Below are positions 10,351 through 20,699 of a stretch of 59,013 bases of DNA, one piece after another. The notes beneath the pieces were generated by a model. It made no database searches, was not told the DNA's origin, and saw nothing but the letters and a program-made list of their open reading frames with translations. A program made the translations under genes and the position numbers. Source of the stretch: a virus; the IMG/VR virus record IMGVR_UViG_3300042516_003042, positions 1-59,013 of that record, one strand, 5' to 3'. Numbering within the stretch: the first letter of the stretch is position 1; each line of letters begins with the position of its first letter.

Positions 10351-10752
10351 CTAATATAACCATTCCTCAGGAATAGTTTTATCAGCATATTTGAATCCGT
10401 TCTTTATACACCAATCGGCATAAGTTGTTTTACTAGCTTTTGATAATTTAGCTTTCGAACTAGAGAATACAAATCGAATATCTAGTTCAGGGTTTTGTTC
10501 TTTAACTAACAATTGCTTCTTTCTATCGTCAGCTAAAAATCTACCTTTGGTTTCGATAATAATACCATTTGCTAAAACAAAGTCTGGAGTATATTTTGCC
10601 TTACGAGCCGGGACTACATAATCAATCTTCTTTTTTTCATATTCAAAGATTATATTTTTCTTTTGTAATTGGTCGGATATTTCTAATTCCAAACCTGAAC
10701 GAAATCCGTATTTTTTTGCTACGAATTTTTGTGACATCTTTTTTCGTGCCAT
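10351..10752 (-). CDS. Endonuclease I, Holliday-junction resolvase of the T7 gp3 type
   Basis: The 133-residue protein aligns by eye along nearly its whole length with phage T7 gp3. It shares FRSGLE (Glu22), YTPDFVLxNG (Asp57) and IxxETKG (Glu67, Lys69), matching the T7 active site Glu20, Asp55, Glu65 and Lys67. It also shares DDRKK, the EQNPELDIRFVFSSS segment and a final ADKxIPEEW. It would cut branched DNA from recombination and replication. Its placement beside primase and Mre11-Rad50 forms a compact DNA-processing group. T4-type phages normally use the unrelated endonuclease VII, so this is a cross-lineage gene. Confidence 0.92.
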   Translation of the reverse strand: MARKKMSQKFVAKKYGFRSGLELEISDQLQKKNIIFEYEKKKIDYVVPARKAKYTPDFVLANGIIIETKGRFLADDRKKQLLVKEQNPELDIRFVFSSSKAKLSKASKTTYADWCIKNGFKYADKTIPEEWLY

Positions 10753-10764
10753 AACATTTTATTT

Positions 10765-12657
10765 TTAAATATCAAATCTAACTAGAAAATTTAAGTCTGC
10801 GTCTAATATTTTAGATATAGGACTTGCTAATTTTCCTGTTGCTACTAATGAGCCGCTATCATTATATAATCCAATTGTTGTGATATATGGTTTAAAATAT
10901 GAACTTGTAACAAAACCTGCTACCTTTTGACTTCTATAATCTTCCAATATAGTAGGGTTTGATGTGAATGTAAATTCATCCTCTCTAATTCTGCATAGAA
11001 CTTCTACCTCTTCTATTGGTTGTGTAGATTTATACCAAAGGTTAAACTTATTAAACGCTCCAGGTCCTCCTGGTTGCGAGCCAGATATTGTATTCCAACT
11101 TGCTATATTTTTTGATAAGTCTTTATATTTAGGTCTAGTATCTGATATATTTATTATTCCGTGATCATAAAACACATTTCCTATAACATTAGAATTAACT
11201 GCGTGTTGTGGTGCACTTAAAATGGTTATTTCTTCTTGTGTTAATGCTCGTCTAAAAAATTGAAACTCATCTATTGTACCGGCTAACCCATGTTTTAATG
11301 CTGGAGTTGTACTGCCTATCAATTGCGTATCCAAACTACCTATAAATAGGTCGCATTTATTATTAAAGTTAAATTCTACAGTATCTGGTTTTGAGTCTAT
11401 TAAGGTACCGTCTATATATAGTTCTAAATTAGATCCGGTTTTTTGATATATAATATGATATGCGTTTCTAATTTGATTATCTCTGTATATAGACTGACTA
11501 ACTCCTGTTTGTATAGATGCACTTAAAATAGTAGTATTTATTCCATCTGACCGTCTTGCCTCTAATGTAGTAGCCACATTCGTTGATATTGGTAGCATAG
11601 TTACATTTTGTGCAGCTATTCTAAGTTCAAATGGAAATTTATTAGTATTATATGGATAATCTGAATTAACCGTAACTACCGATGTTGCTGTTGCCCCTGG
11701 AGTTGCTACTACTCGCTCTCCTAATTTTCTTTTAGATACAATATAAGAATATGGGTCATCAGAACTAAATACACCTGGACCTGGACTGTCAATAAATGCC
11801 CATACAGATATACTAAAATCGTCGTCTTTTTCTGGTGACAATTGTGTTGATCCATTATTCTCTTTTATTCTTAAATATGAATCCCGGGCACCATCAAATT
11901 TTGCTGCTCTGCCAACAGACCCACTTATTCCTGTATAATAAACGTCTATTATGTCAGAATCTACTATTCTAAGATTTCTATATGATACCGAAAAATTACT
12001 AAATGGTATATCATATGTGCCAACCGGTGCAGTTAACCATTGTGTTGTGTATGTATTATTTATCGAATAATTACTTTGATTAAATCCTAAATATAATTTT
12101 CTAGATTCTAATGCAACTGAACTAGAATATTTAGTGTCTACTAGATTTCCTTGTTTATCATCAATAATATTTAATTGAATGCTACCTGTACCTGATACGT
12201 TTATACCATCTATATCTATAAACACAGATCCAGGCTTTACTTCTTCACCATAATATCGTTGTGGTATTGATATTACGGAACCTGATTCGTACAAGTTTTT
12301 AATTGCATATTCAGGGTCTGTGTTACCAAAAGAGTTATTTGTATATGGATTTGTGTAATACTGATGTCGTAATAAATAATATACTGCAGAATTATTAAGT
12401 TGTGGACTTATAAATCCATTACTAGTACTAGTATTAATGGGGTCTGTAGACCCTAATGATGCACTATACGGCACTATACCGCCAGGATATAAATTTATGT
12501 TAGGCTCAAAATATGAATATACCGATATATGGTCGTCTGTGGCATAACTGGCAGATAGAAAGTTTTGCTTTGTTAATTGCCACTGCTTATATGTTCTAAA
12601 CGTTGTACGAGTAAAATCATATGGGGGTATAGCTTTAAAAACACCATAATTAGCCAT
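10765..12657 (-). CDS. Virion tail protein with LamG/concanavalin-like domain, 630 aa
   Basis: The middle of the protein (about 250-480) has a laminin-G-type pattern: KFDGARDSYLRI, DDFSISVWAFI, LELYIDGTLIDS and the closing AGTIDEFQFFRRALTQEEI. Such domains bind glycans or act as structural jelly rolls in phage tails. The last ~75 residues resemble the C-terminus of the next protein upstream (13748-12672), with YITTIGLYND and a final LVRFDI, so the two share a paralogous module. It lies in the tail gene run with short gaps. No enzyme motif is visible. Confidence 0.8.
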   Translation of the reverse strand: MANYGVFKAIPPYDFTRTTFRTYKQWQLTKQNFLSASYATDDHISVYSYFEPNINLYPGGIVPYSASLGSTDPINTSTSNGFISPQLNNSAVYYLLRHQYYTNPYTNNSFGNTDPEYAIKNLYESGSVISIPQRYYGEEVKPGSVFIDIDGINVSGTGSIQLNIIDDKQGNLVDTKYSSSVALESRKLYLGFNQSNYSINNTYTTQWLTAPVGTYDIPFSNFSVSYRNLRIVDSDIIDVYYTGISGSVGRAAKFDGARDSYLRIKENNGSTQLSPEKDDDFSISVWAFIDSPGPGVFSSDDPYSYIVSKRKLGERVVATPGATATSVVTVNSDYPYNTNKFPFELRIAAQNVTMLPISTNVATTLEARRSDGINTTILSASIQTGVSQSIYRDNQIRNAYHIIYQKTGSNLELYIDGTLIDSKPDTVEFNFNNKCDLFIGSLDTQLIGSTTPALKHGLAGTIDEFQFFRRALTQEEITILSAPQHAVNSNVIGNVFYDHGIINISDTRPKYKDLSKNIASWNTISGSQPGGPGAFNKFNLWYKSTQPIEEVEVLCRIREDEFTFTSNPTILEDYRSQKVAGFVTSSYFKPYITTIGLYNDSGSLVATGKLASPISKILDADLNFLVRFDI

Positions 12658-12671
12658 ATGTTATGTCAATT

Positions 12672-13748
12672 TTAATAGTCGATTCTTACCTTAACAAGTA
12701 ATTCAGATTCTGCATTTTTCAATAACGGTCTAGAAACTTTTGCTACTGCTAATAACTCATTATTATTATTATATAATCCAACTGTAGTAACGAATGTTTG
12801 TGGGTCATTTATAAATGGTTGTAATATTTGGCCATTGGCGCCAGATATAAATGTTGGATTATTACTAAAGTTATAATCAGAATTTCCAACTCGTACAAAG
12901 TAATTACTAGAAATAGTTTTTTGATTATTTACTGCAGAAAAATCATAAGTAGAATTTATTGCTGCTGCACCGGATATTGATGTAAATAATTTGAATGCAT
13001 TATCACCTGCTATACTTCCTGATACTGAATTAAATGCGACATATTGATTTAGTGCTAATCCATTAAATACCATTAGTCCTAATTGTGGATATACAAATCC
13101 GTAGTAATGATAATTTCCACCACCATCTGTATATGCTCCTCCTACTAATGACCCACTTATTATATTATATCGTTTTAATGAATTTGATATATCAACCCTT
13201 GTTGTTGTAACTTCGCTATCATCGATTAACGACACTACCGAGTTATCTCCTTTAACTTTTACGTTAGATCCTGTATGTACATTGTTAGCTACTGCGGATC
13301 CGCTTAATGTCGCTAAATAAAGTTCCCAACCACCTGGGTCTAGGCTATCTTTAATTCTAGCTCTATCTATTGTAAGTACATATATTTGATCTGAATCTTG
13401 TGTTGTACTACCACTATTAAATGTAAATATATTATCTCCAGGCTCTAATACAGTTACCTTCATTTGCGAATATATCGCTTTTGTTGGATCATCAACAGAT
13501 GATTGTGATTGATTGCTACCACTACCAAAACGATTACCATATGCTACCGAAAATTGTTGTTCAGAACCTGAGGCTGCTGGACTTGCGTTCCATACTTGAT
13601 AAAAATATTTCTTCTGTGTATCTGTCTGTGCAGATGATGTGAAGAATGTACTTAAATCGGGAGTATTATTTGACCATATACCGTTAGATATTACTCTTAT
13701 AATATTAGATCGTATGTCGTTTGACTGAAATGTTGAAAATATGCTCAT
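12672..13748 (-). CDS. Tail or baseplate structural protein, 358 aa
   Basis: No family is recognised. The N-terminus (MSIFSTFQSNDIRSNIIRVISNGIW) is followed by beta-rich sequence. The C-terminal ~75 residues (NFSNNPTF, FVTTVGLYNN, a final LLVKVRIDY) match the C-terminus of the adjacent 630-residue LamG protein, suggesting a common anchoring domain. It lies 14 bp upstream of that gene and 11 bp downstream of the 222-residue gene, inside the tail operon. A role in the virion is inferred from position and composition only. Confidence 0.75.
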   Translation of the reverse strand: MSIFSTFQSNDIRSNIIRVISNGIWSNNTPDLSTFFTSSAQTDTQKKYFYQVWNASPAASGSEQQFSVAYGNRFGSGSNQSQSSVDDPTKAIYSQMKVTVLEPGDNIFTFNSGSTTQDSDQIYVLTIDRARIKDSLDPGGWELYLATLSGSAVANNVHTGSNVKVKGDNSVVSLIDDSEVTTTRVDISNSLKRYNIISGSLVGGAYTDGGGNYHYYGFVYPQLGLMVFNGLALNQYVAFNSVSGSIAGDNAFKLFTSISGAAAINSTYDFSAVNNQKTISSNYFVRVGNSDYNFSNNPTFISGANGQILQPFINDPQTFVTTVGLYNNNNELLAVAKVSRPLLKNAESELLVKVRIDY

Positions 13749-13759
13749 ATGTTTTTATT

Positions 13760-14428
13760 TTATATTGTTGATGCTTGTATTGTCAAATTAATAGTTACTA
13801 AACCACCGGTTTCATTACCAATTAAAGTTAATATAGCAGTTTTATCTCCTTCAGCGGCTGATGGTTGGCGTTTAGGACTAATTCCAAATGATAGCCCAAC
13901 TACAGATACGCTTCTATTTGTTTGTATATCGCCTATAAATTGCGGTACAGTAGCTGTGTTTGATACTGGTGTATTAATTGCTAAATTAAAGAACTCACCA
14001 TCTGATAATATTGCTGTATACCCTGCTGTAGCGTTTAACGAACCTAAATTAGTACCTGTTGACCCACCTGCGGTTGTTCTAGGCTGTATAATATCCACTT
14101 GGCCTGTGGCTGTAGAATATACATATGATGAATTTGTAACTTGAATTACTGGTATATACTGACTTGTTATAGGTAATGTAATTAATTTATATTTCATTAC
14201 TTGCGTTTCATCGCTCGTAGCTTCTAATAATGGCATATTTTGTATTACTGTGCCATAGTAATCGCTACCATTTGGATGATCTGGATTCCACAATGTATAA
14301 TCTACCTCATCGTCAGATAATGCAAATTTTGTAATGTTAAAATCTTGTGAACCTGCTGACAATAACTCTCTTCCTTTTTTAGTTAAAATCGCATCTACGG
14401 TTACTGTGGTGTTATCTAAGAATCCCAT
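13760..14428 (-). CDS. Structural protein of the tail region, 222 aa
   Basis: The protein starts MGFLDNTTVTVDAILTKKG and continues with a beta-rich, threonine-rich sequence. The opening resembles conserved T4-like tail proteins that begin with TVDAILTKKGRELL, but I cannot name the family. The gene sits between the 1477-residue tail protein and the 358-residue protein. A TATTTAT motif occurs 18 nt upstream of the ATG, in the 43-bp gap, and may belong to a late promoter. No transmembrane segment or catalytic motif is seen. Confidence 0.75.
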   Translation of the reverse strand: MGFLDNTTVTVDAILTKKGRELLSAGSQDFNITKFALSDDEVDYTLWNPDHPNGSDYYGTVIQNMPLLEATSDETQVMKYKLITLPITSQYIPVIQVTNSSYVYSTATGQVDIIQPRTTAGGSTGTNLGSLNATAGYTAILSDGEFFNLAINTPVSNTATVPQFIGDIQTNRSVSVVGLSFGISPKRQPSAAEGDKTAILTLIGNETGGLVTINLTIQASTI

Positions 14429-14471
14429 ATTATTTCTATTTTATTAATAAATATATTTTTTTCTGATTTTA

Positions 14472-17400
14472 TTATCTAATTTCTAAATTTCCGGTTGTCC
14501 CTAAAGGTTGTGTAAATATCTGTGTACTATTTGCTTGTATTACTGACACTACCGGACCACCATCTACAGTGTCTAAACTTGGTATATTAATGCCTGCACT
14601 AACCAATTTAGTTCCCGTAATAAATCCGTCCGACAATGATGTGTTGGTTGTTGTATCCATTACAACACCGGTAACTATATTTGTTGATGTTGTAGGTAAT
14701 ATATATTGGCCACCAATAACTGTCTGTGTACCTATAGGAGAGGCAACTGGGGTAGGTGCTGTACCTTGTGCATTATCGGCTACAGTTCCTGTCATTAGCT
14801 GTGCCGCAAATATGTTAGCGCCACCTGCAGGTAATGGGTTATTTATTGCAGACAAGGTTGTTCCTGTTTCGGCATATGTACTACGACCTGCAGTTGGTTT
14901 AAATACTGATGCTTCTTCAAGAACTATATTTCTTACTATTCTAGCTTTACTTCTTTCTAATAAGTTTGGTTCTACTAATATACCAGATATCAGATTAGCT
15001 CTTGCAGGTACAAACTTTTTAATCTGTCTGAATATTGATAAATCGTATATTTGTAGTGCTCTAAAATATGCTTCAAAGTCATTTTTATTATTATACTTTT
15101 TCCAATATTCTGAAGATAAGTCTACTAACGTTTTATAATTATACTCATACGCATATCTAGGGTCACCTATATAATCATCTAAAGATATATACCCCATATG
15201 GTTTACGATATCTTCATTAATTCCTGCCTGTGGAGAAAAGAATATACCTAATTTATTTGAATCATTAGAATTTTTATCTAATGATGATATAGTCACTCTC
15301 TTATCTGTTTGTAGTGCTGTACCATTTAACGATTGTGATTGTATTCTAATCTTTTCGCTTGATATTACTTTTGAAGTTAAATCTGCATAAAGTGTGTAAT
15401 ATGCATCCTCTACTCCTTCAAAAGGTACACTATTTACGCCCACTCTATTAACGAATATTGCAGATGAGCCGGTGTTTATATTTTGATTAGGGTGATGTGA
15501 TAACTGTTGTTGGTATCCAAATGTACCATTTACCACCAAATCTTTTCTTGATAATGATGTTCTAAATACTAAATCGTAATACGCAGAAAAATGTTCATTA
15601 CCATTATATGAATTGGGTGATAAAGTATGATTGCTAATAGCATAATCACTCAACGTACCATACCAATATCTTAATTCTTGATAAAATCCATTAAACTTAT
15701 TAGAATAATTACCGGATATAGCAGTATTCAATCCACCTTGCCCAAATGCAATATAACTACCAGAAGTCCAGTTTGCATTATATGAGCCGCTTGTTGATAC
15801 TGTGCTTAAATCTATCGCTGCGCTACCTGATTGTACTATCTTTCCGTAATACCCTCTTTGGTATTTTAATGTATAAGATTGATTGTTAGACGATGTCACA
15901 TCTGTAGATATGCCTCGTTGTACTGCAGCAGTTATCCAATCATTATTAAATAAATATACATCCTCAATAGACGCGGATAGAAACCCATTACTACCTGACA
16001 TATATAATGTCAATGTTCCTTGTTTATCTGTTGTACGTTTTAATGTAACTTCAAAGAATGGATTAGCTACTGCTAATGATGCACTTGCATATGCCCATAT
16101 TACATTTGTTTGATTCCATTGTGTTTGTATCTGTGACCAAGTTTCTCCTGTGAACTGATAATTAACTGAATTCAATCTTAATAATGAATATTCTTGATTA
16201 TATGCATATGTAAAATTGTCGTCAGTTCTAAATCTAAACTCTATAGCATCCGGGTATTGTGTCGATTGTGTATCAGTACTTCTATTAACTATCGTGCTTG
16301 ATCTTGGTGAATTTATAGTCGATGATGTTCCTGTTTGTATACCTAATGTAGGTATTGTAGTAGTTGTCGGTCCTGTACTTGTTCCGGTTGATGTTGGAGG
16401 TAGTACTAAACTACTAGTTTGATATCCGGCCGGGAGGTCTTTTGTAACTTTTGTGAATGCTTGCCATGGTGTTATGACATAATTTGAATCATCACCTGTA
16501 GCTTTATGTGCATATGTAAATATATCATGCACCCAATAAGGAAATAAATCGTTTTCATCAGAAGCGACACCACCATATTCTCGTATATTCAATATACTAG
16601 TAGGAATTCCATAACAAGATAATAATGCTTTAATACTTCTTGCAGTTCCCTTTGTCTTATAAAGATATGGTAAGTTATTAATTACTCTTCTCCATACTTC
16701 TTTTGTGCCTTGCTCATATGATAATGATTGAATACTACCTGTTTGTATATAACTACCGCTTGTATCAACACCTAATGAATATTTCCAAAGTTCTTGTATG
16801 TTTCTACCATTATATACATCTAATCCTAATGATTTAGCTATTCCATATATTAAATCATTAGATACACCATCTCTAGGATTTTCTAATCTAGTATTGATTT
16901 TAGTCATATCATTAATGTATGACCAAATAATATCATAGTAATGACCAATCATATCTACAAATAAGATATAATCAGCATTAAATTGGTCATCTTGTAAATG
17001 TACAGGAATAGTCTTTCTTAAGCTATGTAAATTATATGAGTCATATGTCTGTGCCTGTTGTAATAAATCACTAAAATATGTTTCAGCTATTGAACTAGTT
17101 GTCGATACTTGATTTTCGTATGATATATACGAGTTGGCTACATTTTGTTTAGGCCATGGTAGAATTGATCCTGTCTCAAATGTATATAATTGATATGTGT
17201 CATTTGTTTGATAGAATAAATATTTTTCAAAATCATCAAATCCTGAAATAATTTTATTTCTATTACTTTCAGACTCCAATACATTTATATCTAGAAGTGA
17301 ACCTGTAGAACTATTTAGTACATTAATTCTATTAGTATAATATTCTATTAATTCTAGTTTATACTTAAAATTAGATACTCGTTCTTCAGCAGAACTAAAA

Positions 17401-18905
17401 TGTATAAAGTTTTTAAAGTCTGTATAATCTATATTTAATACTATCCCATCTATACTAGAACTAAAATACTTATTTATTATCTGTTGATTTGTTGCAACAT
17501 TTGCCGATAATAAATCATTCCAAGATTGTAATGATGTTGCTATACTTTGCGCCTCTTCTATATCAATATCAAAATTAGGACCACGTAGATTGTTACCTAG
17601 CTGTTGAACTATTAGATTGATTAATAAGATTTTATCTATTAATGGTTCTATAAGTTCGGTAGCTATCCATAATCTATCATATTCTTGAAATTGTAAATCT
17701 AATGGTTGTGACAATTTTACAATAATAGCATATGGGTCTTCTTTAGCTATATTGATTATTTTAGCTAAATTATTGTTACCAAAATTTAATACTAATTTAT
17801 CATTATATACATTAAACGGTTGTAATGAATATCCTGCCTTAGCGAATGTTGATGGTGGTGCCGGTAACGGGGGTAACCCAGGAAAAGATGGTAGTGCCGT
17901 TCGTATCGTGTTAAAGTATGTTTGTCCTACATATATCGGTGTACCATTCGAATCCTTTCTCCAAAATTCTTTTGTTAGTATACTATCATATATACTTTTT
18001 ATCTGTTGTACAGTTACTGTAGATGCAAATGTATTTATATATTCTTTAATTTCGAATTCAAATCTTTGTATAGTATCAGGTGTTATTTCAATATCAGCTG
18101 ACTTAAACCATAATGCGGTTATTGCTGCTTTTGATGCAAATGCATCTAAATACTGTTGTGATGGTGCAACAGTTAACCCAGTAGCAATCGTCCCGCCGAT
18201 GGTTATAGTGTTGCTATTTGCCGCGCCATTTGTGTACCAATTAGTATCGTTATTTATGCCTAATATATATTGATCGAACGCACTGGATGTTGTATTTGTA
18301 TAGACTGCCAATGGCGTAGCTAATGATGATGTATATGATGCAAACGATACTGCGTTATTGTCGAAATAAAAGTTTTGTTGATAATGTTCATATCTTCTAA
18401 CTGAATCATCTATACAATACAGAAAGTTACTATTCCAACTATCTATAAAGTTAGTATACTCTGTTTGAAATTGTGTACTATCGTCATTAACAGGATATAA
18501 TCGTAATTCTCTTCTAGTTGTTGATATTTCTTTTATGTAAAACGATGATGTATTATAATTTCCTACTTCAGGTTTATACAAATTTGTACCTAATAGATAT
18601 TGCCCTCGAAGCAGGCCTAATTCTTCCAATATACTGTTTACATCTACATTCAACCTTAGATTAGGCGCTGCTACATTACTACTATACCCCCAATAGTTAG
18701 TATTGGCGTAACTAGTTCCAGTTAAATAATTACCGACTAAATCGTATGCGTGTAATTCTAAATTTATTGATGAGTTCGGTAATGTAAGTATATCATAATA
18801 TGATGATGGTATTAGATCTATTATTCTATCATCATAGTACTTACCAGTATCTGGTAAATTCTGTACTTGTATTAAACTATCGCTGTTTATGAAGGAAAAT
18901 GACAT
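14472..18905 (-). CDS. Very large baseplate or tail protein with LamG-like region, 1477 aa
   Basis: The largest complete gene here. The first half (for example YDRLWIATELIEPL, SAEERVSNFKYKLELIEYY) looks helical and baseplate-like. The second half has a LamG-like stretch (IEFRFRTDDNFTY... LTLYMSGSNGFLSASIEDV) near residues 890-1050. Near the C-terminus is KKFVPARANLISGILVEPNLLERSKAR. By position, after gp25-like and gp6-like wedge proteins, it may take the place of T4 gp7; that is inference only. A TATTTAT motif precedes the ATG by 15 nt. Its stop lies 43 bp from the next gene. Confidence 0.8.
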   Translation of the reverse strand: MSFSFINSDSLIQVQNLPDTGKYYDDRIIDLIPSSYYDILTLPNSSINLELHAYDLVGNYLTGTSYANTNYWGYSSNVAAPNLRLNVDVNSILEELGLLRGQYLLGTNLYKPEVGNYNTSSFYIKEISTTRRELRLYPVNDDSTQFQTEYTNFIDSWNSNFLYCIDDSVRRYEHYQQNFYFDNNAVSFASYTSSLATPLAVYTNTTSSAFDQYILGINNDTNWYTNGAANSNTITIGGTIATGLTVAPSQQYLDAFASKAAITALWFKSADIEITPDTIQRFEFEIKEYINTFASTVTVQQIKSIYDSILTKEFWRKDSNGTPIYVGQTYFNTIRTALPSFPGLPPLPAPPSTFAKAGYSLQPFNVYNDKLVLNFGNNNLAKIINIAKEDPYAIIVKLSQPLDLQFQEYDRLWIATELIEPLIDKILLINLIVQQLGNNLRGPNFDIDIEEAQSIATSLQSWNDLLSANVATNQQIINKYFSSSIDGIVLNIDYTDFKNFIHFSSAEERVSNFKYKLELIEYYTNRINVLNSSTGSLLDINVLESESNRNKIISGFDDFEKYLFYQTNDTYQLYTFETGSILPWPKQNVANSYISYENQVSTTSSIAETYFSDLLQQAQTYDSYNLHSLRKTIPVHLQDDQFNADYILFVDMIGHYYDIIWSYINDMTKINTRLENPRDGVSNDLIYGIAKSLGLDVYNGRNIQELWKYSLGVDTSGSYIQTGSIQSLSYEQGTKEVWRRVINNLPYLYKTKGTARSIKALLSCYGIPTSILNIREYGGVASDENDLFPYWVHDIFTYAHKATGDDSNYVITPWQAFTKVTKDLPAGYQTSSLVLPPTSTGTSTGPTTTTIPTLGIQTGTSSTINSPRSSTIVNRSTDTQSTQYPDAIEFRFRTDDNFTYAYNQEYSLLRLNSVNYQFTGETWSQIQTQWNQTNVIWAYASASLAVANPFFEVTLKRTTDKQGTLTLYMSGSNGFLSASIEDVYLFNNDWITAAVQRGISTDVTSSNNQSYTLKYQRGYYGKIVQSGSAAIDLSTVSTSGSYNANWTSGSYIAFGQGGLNTAISGNYSNKFNGFYQELRYWYGTLSDYAISNHTLSPNSYNGNEHFSAYYDLVFRTSLSRKDLVVNGTFGYQQQLSHHPNQNINTGSSAIFVNRVGVNSVPFEGVEDAYYTLYADLTSKVISSEKIRIQSQSLNGTALQTDKRVTISSLDKNSNDSNKLGIFFSPQAGINEDIVNHMGYISLDDYIGDPRYAYEYNYKTLVDLSSEYWKKYNNKNDFEAYFRALQIYDLSIFRQIKKFVPARANLISGILVEPNLLERSKARIVRNIVLEEASVFKPTAGRSTYAETGTTLSAINNPLPAGGANIFAAQLMTGTVADNAQGTAPTPVASPIGTQTVIGGQYILPTTSTNIVTGVVMDTTTNTSLSDGFITGTKLVSAGINIPSLDTVDGGPVVSVIQANSTQIFTQPLGTTGNLEIR

Positions 18906-18910
18906 TACCG

Positions 18911-19564
18911 TTATTTAGATATAAATATCCCAACATCAATTTTAATATCGGGCTGAACCCTTGGATCTGTTAAATAGTTTTTTATTCTTTCTCTATATCT
19001 ATCTAGAGCAGCTGTTGTTGGTGCTAAATTTACTCCTTTGAACCATGCTAATACATGCTCTCTATTTAAAGTATCATATGGTGGTGGTAATATTATTATT
19101 CCTGCAGTAGGAACTACGGTATAATACACATCATATATCTCAAAAAGTTCCGGTCGATATCTACCATAATATTCAATAAAATTAGAATCACCATTTTGTT
19201 CTGATGATTTTATTTGGAATGCTCTGTCATTAATAAACTCGGTATCTACTATGTTAAGTGATGCAGTAGCTCTTGATTCTTGAGCATAATAGTCCCATTT
19301 AAAATAATTGCCTGTAGCTAATGTGTTATCCCATATAGATTTTTTTGCATTAAATTTTGCATATTCTCGTAATTCATCCGCAAATTCGTATGCGTTAGCA
19401 TCGGTTGTTTCGACATTTAGCCCTTTAAACCATCCAAATGAATAATCCCTATTATCTATAATAGCTTGATTTAATTGTCGTATTATTGTTGCTGCCTTTG
19501 ATCCTGACTGCGTTAGTTTTGGCTGTCCTGTTGAATCTAAAGCAAAAAATTTAAGTTGTGACAT
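18911..19564 (-). CDS. Baseplate-region protein, 217 aa
   Basis: No family is recognised with confidence. The sequence (MSQLKFFALDSTGQPKLTQSGS) has two similar segments, WFKGLNVETTDANAYEFADELREY and WFKGVNLAPTTAALDRYRERI, so it contains an internal repeat of about 35 residues at its two ends. It lies between the 376-residue and 1477-residue proteins with gaps of 4 and 5 bp, so all are probably translated from one transcript. It may correspond to a small wedge protein such as T4 gp53, but only position suggests this. Confidence 0.72.
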   Translation of the reverse strand: MSQLKFFALDSTGQPKLTQSGSKAATIIRQLNQAIIDNRDYSFGWFKGLNVETTDANAYEFADELREYAKFNAKKSIWDNTLATGNYFKWDYYAQESRATASLNIVDTEFINDRAFQIKSSEQNGDSNFIEYYGRYRPELFEIYDVYYTVVPTAGIIILPPPYDTLNREHVLAWFKGVNLAPTTAALDRYRERIKNYLTDPRVQPDIKIDVGIFISK

Positions 19565-19568
19565 AGAT

Positions 19569-20699
19569 TTATCTTATATTAACGAAATATCCGGTTGCTC
19601 CTACTGGTGCTATTGTATCACCATTACTATCTTTTAATGGTGTATTTTCTAATCTACCTATAGTTTCATATAACGCTACTAGATCAGCCTGTGTTGCTGT
19701 ATTATTCAGTACACGCCAAGAAGTATTCCCTATGATAGCATTAATTGTAGCAACATTATCGATATTCATCATTTGTGGTATAGTTAGCCAATATACTATC
19801 TTTTTACAATGATGTCTAAATTCGCTCATTGATGTGACAAATGGTCGATTTGAAATTGGATTGATATATGTATAATATGGCCATGGTATATCCCCCCACA
19901 CTAACGCATTTATTTGACTATCCTTCACATCTAATATTAAAGATCTGTTTGTATTTTGTAGGAAAGTCATTGTCGATTGATTCAATAATGGTGAGAATGT
20001 ATCTACATCTCCAATATTCTCATCATTAATAAACTGCCCTATAGCACTAATGTCAGTATATGTAAGTGGTTGCGGTGATTGTTGTGGTTGTATTGCATCA
20101 TCTACAGATGTTAATGGTACTTGTACACCAAAATTTACACCACCACTAAACAATCCGCCAGGCTGCGGTGCGTCGCCTATGGTAGCAGTTATTAACGCTA
20201 CTTCAGCTCTATATTCAGATATTAATGTTTGTAATTCAGGCGTAAGTGATGGTCCGAAAATTAATTGTATAACCGAATTAAAATCTGCCCATTGTTGTTC
20301 AGATGTCCACGCGTCGGTACCTGCACCATATGGGTTTACAGGTTTGTCGACAATTCGTTTAAATGTTTTTCTAGTTCTCCACAAATCAAATTCTACAGGT
20401 GTAGGTTCTACTTGAACTAATAAACTAGCACTTAGTGCAGCGTTTAATGCAGTAATCTGTGCTAGTAATGCAGCAACATCTACAGGTGGGGTAAGTATAG
20501 GTGGAAATAATTCTAGAAATTCAATATCAACTACCTCTCTGTACTTACCAAATTCAAATAGCTGTGTAACTATAGGAATTGATATAGACTGTGGATTATT
20601 ATTTTTATCTAATATTAGATACCCTAAATCATTTCTAGGCACTGCAGTGTCACTTTCGGTAACTGCAAACCCTAATTTTCTATAATTTTTGAAACTCAT
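19569..20699 (-). CDS. Baseplate-region protein, 376 aa
   Basis: Unrecognised structural protein. It begins MSFKNYRKLGFAVTESDTAVPR and is rich in Pro, Ile and Gln without enzyme motifs or membrane segments. The start overlaps the stop of the preceding DNRLRE-type gene by one base (TAATG), which indicates translational coupling in the baseplate operon. A TATTTAT motif lies 16 nt before the ATG, inside the end of the upstream gene. Role inferred from neighbours. Confidence 0.72.
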   Translation of the reverse strand: MSFKNYRKLGFAVTESDTAVPRNDLGYLILDKNNNPQSISIPIVTQLFEFGKYREVVDIEFLELFPPILTPPVDVAALLAQITALNAALSASLLVQVEPTPVEFDLWRTRKTFKRIVDKPVNPYGAGTDAWTSEQQWADFNSVIQLIFGPSLTPELQTLISEYRAEVALITATIGDAPQPGGLFSGGVNFGVQVPLTSVDDAIQPQQSPQPLTYTDISAIGQFINDENIGDVDTFSPLLNQSTMTFLQNTNRSLILDVKDSQINALVWGDIPWPYYTYINPISNRPFVTSMSEFRHHCKKIVYWLTIPQMMNIDNVATINAIIGNTSWRVLNNTATQADLVALYETIGRLENTPLKDSNGDTIAPVGATGYFVNIR

